Source of the DNA: Agriotes lineatus
Lineage: Eukaryota; Arthropoda; Insecta; Coleoptera; Elateridae
Assembly (NCBI GenBank): GCA_940337035.1
Contig: CALNHX010002284.1
Coordinates: 1-64,000, forward strand
Direction: 5' to 3'
Length of the DNA stretch: 64,000 bases
The notes below the pieces were generated by a model. The model saw nothing but the letters and a program-made list of their open reading frames with translations. It did not search any database and had not been told where the DNA came from. Below are positions 33,928 to 44,978 of the stretch, piece by piece. Every line of letters starts with the position of its first letter. Positions within the stretch are counted from its first letter, which is position 1. A program made the translations under genes and the position numbers.

Positions 33928-34113
33928 TTAATTTGAACAACATTGAGTGGCCCATGTTACTACGACGTGTGGCATGTAAAATGATTCCTTGCTAGGGTTG
34001 GAATTCCTTAGTTTCGACAAAATTCCAAGTGAGACTTTGACCGTATGACCATAGCAGTTGTTGCCTAAGGTACCTCGCACTTCGCATGCCTTGACCTTGT
34101 CCATTACAAACAA
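33928..34113. repeat. SINE-body fragment
   Basis: Shares the words GTGGCATGTAAAATGATTCC-like, GGAATTCCTTAGT, AAATTCCAAGTGAGACTTTG and CCTAAGGTACCT with 48060-48180 and, in part, with both halves of 46060-46530. It is a dispersed family in this window. The single open frame here is incidental. Confidence 0.5.
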
Positions 34114-35180
34114 GCAAGCAAGAAGATTTTATAAACAAAAAGTATATGGGTTCATAGCAAACACAAAAGGTTGGTTTAAATAAAGGCGCCCAGATTCGAT
34201 CAGACGAAGCATGTCATGCCCTAATAGAAATGAGTATCACCTAATATTAAAAAACTATTTAATAAAATTATCTGCGGATTCCGTTACTTGAGGATGCCGC
34301 ATCCAATGCACACGATAGTGAAAAGGTCAAATTTACGGAATTTATTTATTTAATGTATTTATTTAGTTTTAAACAGGGGACTGAAGTCGGTACACTCAAT
34401 TGTATACATTTATATTGCATGCATTAATTACAAAACAAACAAAAAGTATTATCCTATAACTAAAATAACCTAATCAAATTAGCTTACCATAAAATTAGTT
34501 AATATAAGTGAAAAAATCTACAATAATAGACTTACTTTACTAAATACATTAGAACATTCGATAATTTTACAGGTAAAACCAAATAACACAAAACTGATTT
34601 ACAACTAAAATAGTTTAGACATATACAAGAACTATAATTTACCCTGTAAATATGTAGTAATAGAACATACGTAAAACAAAAATTGATTATTCAACTAAAA
34701 TAACCCCAAGACCATGCAAAATCGTAATTATTTTATTAAGCCTGTAAATAAAGTATGAAAGAAATAAATTCATTATTTTTTAAATCGGTGACTTACAGAA
34801 AAATCGTGAAAGTCGTTCATTTCTATTTTTAAACGCGCGTTTTGTCAGATTTTCTTTTTATTCATAACGTCATCTATGTCAGCGTGATGACGTCATCGAT
34901 GATTTCTTTAAATAGAAATTTAGGTCATGCGTAGCCTCCTTTGAAAGGTCTTTTGATTAATATCTATCGATCGCTTTTCCCTAATGGAGATTCGCTAGTT
35001 AAAGTGTGTATTAGACGATTATCGTTGGTTAATATTAAGTCTAATAAGGACGGCTTATCCGTTCCTCTAATCCTCGGGTATAGAAGTTTAGATGTTGGTG
35101 TAAATTTGAATTTAGAAACATGTTCAAAAAGCGCGTCAGCAGAGTTGTGGGCTGCACATAAAAGAGGGCCGGGTCATATT

Positions 35181-35633
35181 ATATGCTGTTTGAGGCTTTG
35201 GCGGTTACTCGAATTATTCTTCTTAACATAGAATTTCTGCTTAGACCGTGTAGTATGTCATATTTATTTATTTATTTATTTAAATGATCAAGTAACACGG
35301 GCCTTAGGCCTAATTACATTATTTGAGACTCTGAAATTAACTTCACTCTGATGATGCAAGCTGCAAGGTCTTGTGAAACGTTGGTGAATATGGATGCACA
35401 AACAGCAAAACGGCCAAATCTGCCTAAGTATCCTCGTTCTCAAGACACTCAAACAACACGAGCCACCAAAGAGCATGGCCATCGCGAGGGTTTTTGCTCG
35501 ACTTCACAAGGTGCAAGGCACATTAAGCTAGAAAATGCTGGGTGTTCATATACAAATACTACGTGGTCTAAGCCGAAATTCTATGCTAAGGAGAATAATT
35601 CGAGTAACCGCGAAAGCCTCAAACAGTACATGT
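35181..35633. repeat. inverted repeat with 76-bp arms
   Basis: Arms 35181-35256 and 35558-35633 are inverse copies with about 90 percent identity (TTTGAGGCTTTGGCGG... against CCGCGAAAGCCTCAAA). The 300-base loop includes TTTATTTATTTATTTA followed by a LINE-tail-like sequence at 35264-35330. Possibly a foldback remnant hit by a retroelement. Confidence 0.65.
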
Positions 35634-36883
35634 TGCTAGAGGTTTTGTCAATTTGTTTGATATTTTACATTTTTATTTGTCATTTGAGAAATGGCTTATA
35701 AACTAAAAATTTGAAAGTCCGTCTACAACCTGGTTGGACAGCTACTGAAACAAGATATAGTAAACATTCTTTGCGACCAAAATATTTCAAAAAGTACTAT
35801 ATATCATACAATTCGGGAAGGCTAAAAGGGTATTCCATGTATAAACCTGCCACCAACAGGCCATCCACGTTAATTAATTGAAGCTCAGGTCAATAGACTA
35901 TCCGAGCATTCCAAAAACACCATCGGTGTGTCCATTCGTAAGCTATCCCGTTGTTTCCATGTTTCGAAAGCTACAATTGCTCGATAGATCGCAAGAAAAG
36001 AATTCAAATGCAGAAATAGCAAGTATACCGCCGCACAATTGGCCAGAATCCCTGGTTGTTGGTTTGCTTTGAGACTTTACCATTGCTCTAACATCCAAAT
36101 CATTGCCATGGACGACGAAAAATATTTTACCTTTAGCCATGCCGAGCCTCCTGGAAATACCCCCCAGGCAAGGGTAATTGACACTTTTTTGATGTATTGG
36201 TAGGAAAGGTGTAGGTGTATAATAATGGGTGAAAAACCGGAAATCAACAACACTTGCCGCAAAGATTTAGAAAGCGTCCCGACGCTGATGCGACACGTAA
36301 GAGAGAAACTTTGTCTTATTAAGCATAGAGGACCCTTGGTAACAATATAGCAACCAGGTGTTAAAGTTTAAGATCCATTAGTTATGGCTAAGTTATGTTT
36401 ACTTCATAAAGGTTTCTTAAATCTTATTTTATAAGAGCTGATGCCGCCGGCCGTCCGACCGTAAGCACTGGCGCGCGCACATGCCGATTGTAAGCACGAG
36501 TGGCGAGACCGTCAACAGCAAGCATTTGTATTGTTAAAGCTGGCAGGGCCGGACGTAGTCTGGCTACCAGCTTAAGCAAGCATTTTTATTGTTAACCGTT
36601 TCTTTACGCTGGCCAACGCGTTCTAGTTTAAATAATATTTTTCTATAAGTTTTCCCAAAACGTATGTAACAGGTGTTACTTAATGAGCACATTCTGAAAC
36701 ATTTTTATAAGTAACTCATTACGTCATTCATTTGACACCATTTCCGCAGGCTGTAAACGTCTTCTTGCGCTTTTGCTACATAAATAGCTATTCTAAAGGC
36801 GATTTAACGTTGAAAGGGATCAATACGTTTACTGAATTTGAAATTATTTCCAAATACTTAAGAATGACTTTTTATTATTTCAG

Positions 36884-37216
36884 GCGAATGCTGTAAAAAA
36901 ATTGCTAATCAAGGTTGTGTTGAGGGTTGGGGATTACAAAGTAAGGAAAGAGGTATGTACAAATAATAAATTAAAGACAAGGTAGTTAGAAATATTGTTT
37001 CAGATAAACGCGTTTTCCATGCAGTTGCTCCATTACGACTTCAAAATAACCGCAGGAGGGTTCTTTACTATAGATTTTACTCTAATCTTTACGGTATGGT
37101 TTTGTCACCATTGTGTAGTGAATGAAAATGATGATGGTCTGTTTCAGATGGTTAGTGCCATTAGTACGTATCTAATAATACTAATTCAGTTCGATATGGC
37201 TCTTGCACGGAATTAA
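36884..37216 (+). CDS. gustatory receptor copy 2, 3' exons
   Basis: Exon 2 (36884-36952) encodes 23 residues starting ANAVKKLL. A 51-base intron follows. Exon 3 (37004-37216) encodes 70 residues with FSMQLLHYDFKITAGGFF and ends STYLIILIQF plus a short tail. The final TY(x5)QF is the hallmark of insect Gr helix 7, and the short phase-0 last exons match the usual Gr gene structure. Assignment to the exon 1 at 28143 follows from strand, phase and absence of other candidates. These exons could alternatively belong to a lost copy. Confidence 0.85.
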
Positions 37217-39719
37217 AATATTTAAGTTAATTTAAAAGTTATAAACGTCGTTGTTTGAATTAGTTGTTGCCTAATTAATGAAAAACTTGTACACATATGA
37301 TTATAAGATAAGTTAAAACTCTCGTTTTGTTTGAGGTTGGTACTAAAATTGGTAATTAATTTTAGAAACAAATGTTAAAATAAAGCAACACAACTACTGC
37401 TCGGAATGGAGTGACCTTCTGATATGCATGTCTTTGTAGCACTATAACTACCCCTGAAAGTTTTGTAGAAAATGATGGTCTACATTACCGTCGTTTCTTA
37501 TTGTTTAATATGATTTATTTGTACATCACAGACAAACAGCAAACATGTAGGAATTTACCTTATGACTCTCGGCCCTTCTGCTATTAAGAGCGTTGAATTA
37601 ATTAATCACCATCGGGTAGCTCTCTCAGTCGGAGTTAATTTCTGTTTAGACATATATACACTATGAGACCAGCAAACAAACACCAGGATAATTTTAGACA
37701 GCTTAATTATATTGTAATGTATTCACAAATATAGTTAAATGTATTTTACAATAAAATTGGTAGTTATACGAGACATCCTGTTGTGAAAACCTAGCATCAC
37801 CGCAACCCGTCATACATCCGTGGGTTCGGAGGCGCTACAGTTTGAGCCCTGGTAGATCGACGGGACGCCACTGGCCGCGTTATTGAGCCGTCGAAGTTAG
37901 TCCCGGCGGTGCAAACTTTTAAGCTCGAAACTTGATCGAATGTCGAAAGCACGTGCGGCTGTAAATACAGATTAATTCGGCTATGTCAGGATTGGAGTCT
38001 TCGGTTCGACTTAGCTACAGGTAAATTCAGGGTGCAGGATTTCAAAGTGTGAGGGAAGAATTCTCTATTAATCGGACGGGACGGACAGGATAGGGGATGA
38101 TTTGGGAGGAATGCTGAGTTTGAATGCCGGAAGGAATTCTGGAGGGAATGCCGGAGGGAATTACTCGTGGAACGCTCATGAAACAGCTTTTATGTCCCCT
38201 CTTTGTGCTTCGTGCATCTAGCAACCACTTCGGACATTCTGAGTGGGAGAACGGCGCAAACGGGGACCTGCGCCTTCTCGATGATGTATTTCTAAGATCC
38301 AAACTCCGCTACGTAACGTTGAATAAGCTATGGGAGAACGCGCGAATTAATTTGTAATTCAAAAAAACGCGTTCGCGCTGGGCGAAACGTTACAATTTTA
38401 TCTACACAACAAACTACCCCAATGGAACAACCCCAATCGTCAATCAACAGGACATTCTTCAAGGACATCGTTTCCACCTATGGGGGCAAAATTGAAAATG
38501 TTTCCGCGTTTTAAATAAAGTTGGTTTAACCATTGTAATGGTGAGTGAAAGGATAGCATTTATTAAACAATGTAAACATTTGCAATTGATATTAGCTTTC
38601 ATTCGACCCTGCTACGTTCGGCGGCAAACCTGAAGCGCGGCGTCTTTTTCCTACCTGCTTACTGAATTATTACTTTACTTTGCCCAGGGTTCGCTAGCTG
38701 ATTTAGTCGGTATGCCTATGAGACTCTTTTTGTATAATTCAAAGTGCAGCTAAGGACAAGCTAATGTTATTTGAGGCCAACAAATATTGTTTAAGGCCGG
38801 CTCGTGTGCACCTGAAATGTTGTACTTACCAATGCAAATTTGAATGACCATAAGAAGCTAAACAGTTTACAATAAAGACATAAAATCAGTAAACCAATAC
38901 ATATAAGTGCATGCAAAACACAGCGCTAACACGCTACATATATGAAAATGGTTCAAACAGATACGTAGAAGTTTATTAATCGGGGCAAAGTTAAATAGCG
39001 TACACTAATAAACTTATCGCGACGCTGTCCCTTCTTGAGACGTGCCCGTAACCTGAAGATAGTGCGGGAACGTTGAGATGGCGTAACCGTGTCGCTCGGT
39101 CAGCAGGTAATTCCCCGTGCTAACAAACACAATGGTAATGGCACCAGCTGGTACAATAATATTTCGCTTGCACGGTGATTATGGCTATTAACTAACCTGG
39201 ATTTTGGGTGCTTTCCCGATGCCTTAGTCCTCTACTGACGCAGGTGCTTTTCCTATTGAGCCTCAACGATAGTTGTTTTCTGACAAAGCTGCAACTGCTG
39301 CTGATTTCGGGCGCTGGCGTCTCTTTCAGAGGCACATTGAGCCGACGGCGACTAATGCCGGCTACCACAAAATATATCTTTTCTGTTTAGAGCTGTTATT
39401 ACCCCGCCTCTTGTTGTTGATAATTCGTTAGTTCTATCAGCGAACTCGCAACGACCCGCACCTGTGTACAATCTGGGGGGGAATCCCACTTCTTACAGGC
39501 GTCCAATGCTGATTCATTTATCGGCCGGTTATTCCCGCGAGTTAAAAGGCACCATTGTCGACACAGTTTACCACGTATTTGCGGCGCGTTACACTCTATA
39601 GTTATTTCCTACGTATACATTAAATATTACTCTATAGTAGCAAGCTACGTGCATAAATACAAGAGTACTTACTGTCAGGCTTTATTGCTAATTATTATAT
39701 AATGAAAGGCTGTAAAATA
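37217..39719. other. no gene recognised
   Basis: CpG-richer at 37800-38300 and 39000-39560, but with no protein family in any frame. A small degenerate repeat (GGAATGCCGGAGGGAATT type) lies at 38108-38165. Nothing else is supported. Confidence 0.5.
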
Positions 39720-40065
39720 AGCAAATACAGGTGGCACGAATTGACGCGTTTCATTTTGGAAACCCAGAAATTGGCAAAAACTACAAGGAACTTGATGCAT
39801 TCAACGACATTTGTAGTGTTCCAAATTGTTTTTTAAAAGATATTAAGTAAAAATATGTTTTCTGCAATCGTGCCAAATGACAACTTTCTGCACAGTTTCT
39901 GGTGGCAAAAATGACCTTTGTAGCACTCCTAATATTAGCGCCCGGATTACGTTTGTAGCGCATAGAAATGCATTGTATGTTTCATTTATTTCGCTACGCC
40001 TTCTGTGCGATTTGTTAAATCAGAGAGTCGCTATCGATATACGGCTTTTAATATATTTTATCTAC
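39720..40065 (+). repeat. duplication unit C, left part
   Basis: From 39890 it matches unit A at 7850-8000 and unit B at 26880-27010: TTGTATGTTTCATTTATTTC, TACGCCTTCT, TCGGTAT-like and TTTTAATATATTTTATC. The unit is then interrupted and resumes at about 43745 with TTATCCAACACCTCTTAG. The earlier part (39775-39860) also resembles 10650-10735. Confidence 0.7.
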
Positions 40066-40639
40066 GTCTGCTTAGATAAAAACCTAATATCAAATTCATT
40101 TGAGTTAATTAGTGAACATTATTATCTAATTCAATTAGGTAATGAAATTAGATCCATTTATTACGTAACCCAAATTACATTACCTAACTGAAATAGTGTC
40201 AAATGGCATTTATCTACTAAAAGATTTTTTAAAACTACAGATTTAACATTTCTCTTTAATGTACTTTTCACAATTTTAGGCAGTTGTAGATAAAATTGTG
40301 TACAATACATGTGTGATAATGCATAATTAATATATTTGTGTGCTTACATACACGTATATTAATGATACTCTTATCCGTCTTGTATAGTAAATAGCTATTA
40401 TTATATTTTGAACCATAATATTGTTTACCGGCCCTGAATAGCGAACATAAAATGGCTTTTATAGCCCTAGGGCCTATAAAGTTGCTAAGCAATACCCATG
40501 CCACCTGTTCAAACAAACTAAAATTGTGATTTATGGAGGAACGTCGAACAGCATAAATTCGATGAGTTACGAGTTTTCAATTAATTATTCTAACAATATG
40601 TTTTTAGAACAACATATTTATTAGACCAACAATCAGAAA
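40066..40639. other. Crypton element 3' flank, non-coding
   Basis: AT-rich, with no recognised coding or repeat match. It includes the short repeated words TCTAATTCAATTAGG. The 3' boundary of the element cannot be placed inside this stretch. Confidence 0.35.
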
Positions 40640-41249
40640 TTACATTTTGTTTAAAGTGAATGTGCAATTGCTTGGATTAGAAATCGTAACGCCACATGAA
40701 CCAACTCCCAAGCTAACGCGTCCTTCATTTGGCTGATGTATGGTTATCGACGCTTCGCCAGAGATGTTGTCGGGGATTTTGATCTTGTTCTGCAGGGAAT
40801 GTTCTACATAAGACTCGGCTACTTTATCCGATCGCCATCCACCCATTGCTTTAAAGTCCTCGTGTCACCGCCGCTCTCAGCACTCCTGCGGAAGCAATTC
40901 CCTGTGAACTTATTTGCATCCGGTAGTTGTAGGAATTCAGCAATCATCCCCGGAATTTTTCCTAATGCATTCTTCCCCACTGGCTGGGAACTGCATCTGC
41001 CACCGTGATACGACAAAAACAAACTACTGACTTTGACACGTTTAGGGTGCACACCAATATATTTGTAGTACAAAGCAATGTAATCGACGAGGCCATCGTT
41101 TGGAACCATCGTAAACAGCCTCGGAGTGTAGGTTTTAGTCGGACGTATCTTCACCAACAGGACCGATCCCTCAATGGTCACATCCTGAACATGTAAATCA
41201 TGCAGCTCCTCGCGTCGGCACTCTCCGAACATACCTAAAACTGTAAAAA
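40640..41249 (-). pseudogene. Crypton-type tyrosine recombinase, catalytic exon
   Basis: The exon likely starts at 41249 after the acceptor TTGCTGTTTGCAG with VFTVLGMFGECRREEL, where CRREEL holds the first catalytic Arg. KIRPTKTYTPR follows as the beta-hairpin region, then GNCFRRSAES, where the family box is usually GHxxRR, so the His appears as Asn. The end carries GWRSDKVAESYVEHS with the Trp and the Tyr nucleophile, in a different frame after a shift near 40840. The enzyme would integrate a circular intermediate by strand exchange. The Cys/Asn-rich tail (SNPSNCTF) is seen in related elements. Confidence 0.75.
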
Positions 41250-41579
41250 CCTGCAAACAGCAATGTATAATACGGAAATTAAACAATTTGTCAGAACTGT
41301 CGTAGCTTAGCCAACAAATACGTAAGATCTGTTGCCTTTAATATGAATTCCTGAATGTGATCTGGTTACAATATCGATGATAGCTTAGCTTCATCACCCA
41401 AAGAATTGCTCTTCATAAATTCGGAAAGCAACAGTCACCTCGATAAATCAAAGCTTTCCTAAATCTTAACCACCTTCTTCAGATTAGAGTAGGTACACCA
41501 AAGAGATGATGGCTTGTGGACCTGTGACTAGACAAAAAGAAAATTATTAACGAATATAGTAATTATACATTTCTTATAA

Positions 41580-42494
41580 TCCGTTCACGACCTTTTTGGG
41601 ACAGAGTTGTCTATGATTTTTTCTTTTCATGTTGGACTAACTGATTCGGTTATGTAGCGGATGCAACTTTTCTTTCTTGTCAGTGTCTGTTCGACATTTT
41701 ATTGCCACCACATTGCCAGATTTATTATTTTAATATTCATAAGAAAATAAATGATTTATCAAGTGTGTAAAAATAATTTTGTTACAACAAAAAAAAATCC
41801 ATTAGAGAATGCTACTTCCAATTTAAAAAGGACAGACCAGATTTAAAAGAACACGAGTTGATGTGGAGACTAGAGAATATATTTGCTGTACATTAAAAAA
41901 TGAAATTTTGGAAAGGGAAAACAAACCAGCGTAATGTATAATACGTAATTTACTACCTACCTACTTATTACTATTTTAGTGTTGAATTGTTATGTGGCAG
42001 ATGTAAAAATCAACATGGAGTAAAATCAGTAAGCCATCCATTTGACAAGATATTTACATTTTTCACATGTTAATTTCTATAAGACCAATATTGCTGAATT
42101 GCTCTACTAAATTTATTTGGCATCAGTTTGTGACGTCTTTATCCTTCCACACCAGCAAGCAAGCAAGCATGTTAAATAAAGTGGAATATTCATATAATGT
42201 ACACAATTACTACCCAAATTGCAATAAACATTAATACTGACTCCTTTTCTTATTCATTATTTCTCTTTTTCGATTCTGACGTCAATTGTCAAATCATTTA
42301 AATTTTTCATTCTTAATTTAAACAGAGATTTGGCAACAATGTACCTATTCAGAAAATATAGCCTTAAACTGAAAACCACCTAACCTAACACAAAAAGTGT
42401 CAATTTCCATTAGGGAGTTTAGTTGCCGTAGAGGTACTGCCAACAATATTACTAGATGGCCATAGACTCACCTGACTCAAAAAGATCGTGAACG
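41580..42494. mobile_element. insertion with inverted ends inside the Crypton copy
   Basis: Left end GTTCACGACCTTTTTGGGAC and right end CTCAAAAAGATCGTGAAC are inverse to each other over roughly 23-40 bp (TCTATG also recurs at equal depth). The second Crypton copy at 63.5 kb lacks this sequence. No gene is recognised inside. Target duplication not determined. Confidence 0.5.
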
Positions 42495-43245
42495 GCTTAT
42501 AGCAAGGCGGTCTATATTGTTCCAGGCCATGACACTGGCTCTGTTGCCAGATTGTGTGCTAGGCCATTCCAAGACACACTAAGTTTTGTTTGTTTGACAT
42601 TAAACACTATTTTGACAAGGCACTTCATATAAGTTCCAAAACTGCTTTTGAAGTCTTACTTACCAAGCTGCAAGTCAACTTACGCTTCATCAGTTGCTCC
42701 ATGTGTTAGCGTGTTCAAGTTTTCATCTAATGGAACGATAGCACAAAAATGGAAAGACATTTTGCATTTAGAGAACTGGCAGATTGGAAAGGCTAGTGTT
42801 GTGTGTGAAAAGAACTTTAAAAGAGCAGATATAAAAAGTAATAAGATGAAGAGACTTGTTCTGACTGCAATATCAGTAGCTTCCAGGTAAGATATTTTGA
42901 AGAAATTGCGGTTTTAGATGAAGTAAAAATTAGTAACGATTTACTTGCAATCGAAAATTAGGTACGTACCCATTAGGAATTGTTTTTAAATCGAATATTA
43001 CGGTGAAGTGACGCACTGCGATGTAAGTAGCAGTGATTTGATCGATTTATTTTCAACTGGCATACATCACAATGATAGGGATAGTACACTTACAGATTGT
43101 TCATTTTGAAACTAGTTGTAATTTTTTGTTAAAGTTTGGCACAGCCATGTTGCCAGATTGTGGTAGGCCATTCCAAAGGTCACTTTATAGGCTCAGTGTC
43201 ATGGCCTGGAAATATATAGATCGCCTTGCTTATAGCTATTTCAGA
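42478..43245 (+). mobile_element. inverted-repeat element carrying a THAP exon
   Basis: The left end (about 42495-42540: GCTTATAGCAAGGCGGTCTA, then CCAGGCCATGACACTG) is inverse to the right end (about 43194-43240: CAGTGTCATGGCCTGG, then AGATCGCCTTGCTTATAGC). Between them is a THAP-like exon. THAP domains head P-element-type transposases, so a P-like deletion derivative is possible. The rest of a transposase is absent. Confidence 0.5.
42648..42890 (+). pseudogene. THAP-type zinc finger exon
   Basis: In the plus frame: PSCKSTYA, then VFKFSSNGTIAQKWK, LENWQIGKASVVCEKNF and KRADI. This is the THAP C2CH pattern with the conserved Pro/Phe/Trp positions. The final His of CxxHF reads Asn (EKNF), and the Pro of the usual FKFP reads Ser, so it is probably non-functional. 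The exon ends with GTAAGA, a usable donor. It would be a DNA-binding domain of a transposase or host regulator, and no partner domain is visible. Confidence 0.6.
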
Positions 43246-43435
43246 TATGTACGCCATAACGAGCCTTTCATCGCAGATGCTGAAATTTTTTGTGCACCTC
43301 CACTCACAAAACTTCTCGCACTCTTTTTCGTACAAGTCTTGACTTTGCTGAAATCAATTTCCTCTAGTCGGATTCAAATGCGTCCGCAATTTCCTTGGAA
43401 CAAACTGGAAAATTGACGTGCTCGGCTTTTTCCAT
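43245..43435 (-). pseudogene. Crypton copy 1, N-terminal exon
   Basis: The start at 43435 gives MEKAEHVNFPV, the counterpart of MEKAGHVNFPV in copy 2 (63741). A stop follows at about residue 24 and a frame change a little later, yet the same core-binding residues (EKECEKFCEWR in copy 2) can be read in another frame. This would be the N-terminal core-binding domain of the recombinase. Confidence 0.65.
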
Positions 43436-43744
43436 TTTTATTTAAAAACTTAAATTGTTTGTAAACAAACACTATAGTAACACCAACAATCTCCATAGAC
43501 ACTGTAGCACACCAAAAATTCGCAGTGCGAGCACAACGACAACTTACTAGCTTCTGCCCAAAATACTGAATCCTTAACTTTGCTCATTCTGAGAAGAAAA
43601 ATAAAATTAAACTTTATATGTAGCACGTGCCTAATCATGATTATAGCCCTCGGTAAATTTAAAGCTCTCCGCTTCGCGTCGAGCTTTAAACATTCCTTCC
43701 TGCTATAATGTACTGATTACGCCCTTAATACATAAATAACTATT

Positions 43745-44978
43745 ATCCAACACCTCTTAGCTATAAAGCTATTTCTAGATCGATTTGAGACCTCTAAATT
43801 GGTCCATAACCCACTGTGGAAGTAAACCTTAACCCACTAGAGAGATAGAGACCATGTCACTCATTACTGTATTGTTGGTAGCACTGTAAAGCTATGTCAA
43901 ATTAGAGATTTGCAGGTTAAGTTTTGCGTCAGTCTGTGTGAGATAACAAACAAAACCTAACCTACTGTTCTGGAATTTGATATAGACTGACAATACACTT
44001 CAGTACTCTCAAACGTATAACACGAATCACAGGCGACTCTAATAATTATAAAATTAGTTGATCTCTTGGTACTTTTTACGGCTAGCGGCTGTCAATAAAA
44101 TACTTATGTTTTTAGATATTTATTTAGCTGTTGGATAAAATTTTGTATCGCTCGCGTGTGTTATTACAAATAATTCACTCGATAAAAGACCCTTCTCGGC
44201 CTGCTCGTAGGATATTTCTAATATAACACACTTACACCATAATTAACTATCTTACTGGGAAAATGAGCATAACGTTTACAGGTTTTTCGATCCTGCAGTA
44301 GTTGTCCTTTACGATTTTTCTTGTAGCGATGGACGATGCCACTTATTCTTTATTGCTAAAAACCTATCAAGGAATTGTGTTGCTGTCAACAGAGTAGAAA
44401 TGTAACAATATTAATACTGAGAAAAATTTTATATTTGGGATTATGAAATAGAGGTGGTACAAATCCACTAGTACGATGGTATTGTTAAGGTTATATGCTT
44501 TCCTGTTAGTAATGCTGGGATTATTATTATTTTTATTATAAGTAAGACAAATATGTATTAAAATTACTGAGAAACGATTAGATAAACGATATATAATTTT
44601 ACAAAATTGAAACAATGTTTAAAACCAAATTAACTTCGAAGCTCTCTATATGCAGTAGCATTTTTATTTTGCAAAAGCAATTAAATTAATTATTATAACT
44701 ATGTACTAGTAATTCACTTTAATTTAATAGATTAAATAAATTAAGATAAAACTCTTGTTAGGAAGAAATCGAATAATGCAAAATGAGAACGAGTACTTTA
44801 CCTAGTTATTCTTCAGCAACCAAACGATCTACTATCTTTTATTTTATCGGGAGCACCCTTTCAGAATACAAAAGCTGCTGTTTTTACAGCAATCTATTAA
44901 TAGGCAGCAGTTAGTAATATAGTCTGCTGGCACAATGCGACTGCTCACTCACTATTACTTTTTCATATAGTATACAGT
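43745..44978 (+). repeat. duplication unit C, right part, upstream of Gr copy 3
   Basis: Matches 27005-28142 of unit B throughout, with small insertions and deletions, and unit A at 7985-8150. The last 185 bases (44790-44978) are the conserved promoter-proximal block also found before copy 2. Confidence 0.8.

Larger units (their letters stand above)
29041..36883. other. first intron of Gr copy 2
   Basis: A 7.8-kb intron with no host gene recognised. It holds a tRNA-derived SINE (32160-32292), a stretch shared with the Gr copy 3 intron (33190-33660), a SINE-body fragment (33928-34113), a tail-like TTTATTTA stretch (34340), and an inverted repeat (35181-35633). Short frames at 29852-30097, 34941-35231 and 35351-35701 match no family I recognise. 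The small repeat CAAGTTAG/CAGGTTAGCC occurs at 30915-30975. Confidence 0.65.
28143..37216 (+). pseudogene. gustatory receptor copy 2, three exons, frameshift in exon 1
   Basis: Insect gustatory receptor (7tm_7), a seven-helix cation channel subunit in taste neurons. Exon 1 is 28143-29040 with donor GTAAGT. Exon 2 is 36884-36952 (acceptor TTTCAG, donor GTATGT). Exon 3 is 37004-37216 and ends in TAA. All junctions are phase 0. Exon 1 shows several hydrophobic helices and the Gr-typical FQKLNSFW, NIYHIAKLHQELFEIAENIN stretch. Relative to copy 3, eight bases are missing at about 28256-28262, shifting the frame about 38 codons after the start. The rest stays open from there to the donor. Without the shift the protein would be about 395 residues, normal for the family. 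It is either a recent pseudogene or carries an assembly or allelic indel. Confidence 0.8.
40066..43744 (-). mobile_element. Crypton-like tyrosine-recombinase element, copy 1
   Basis: It occupies a site that is uninterrupted in units A and B. It carries a tyrosine recombinase gene on the minus strand, with no terminal inverted repeats seen, as expected of Cryptons. The 5' region (43260-43715) matches 63610-64000 closely. Two further insertions lie inside (41580-42494 and about 42480-43240). The gene is broken by a stop in the first exon and a frameshift near the C-terminus. Confidence 0.7.
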
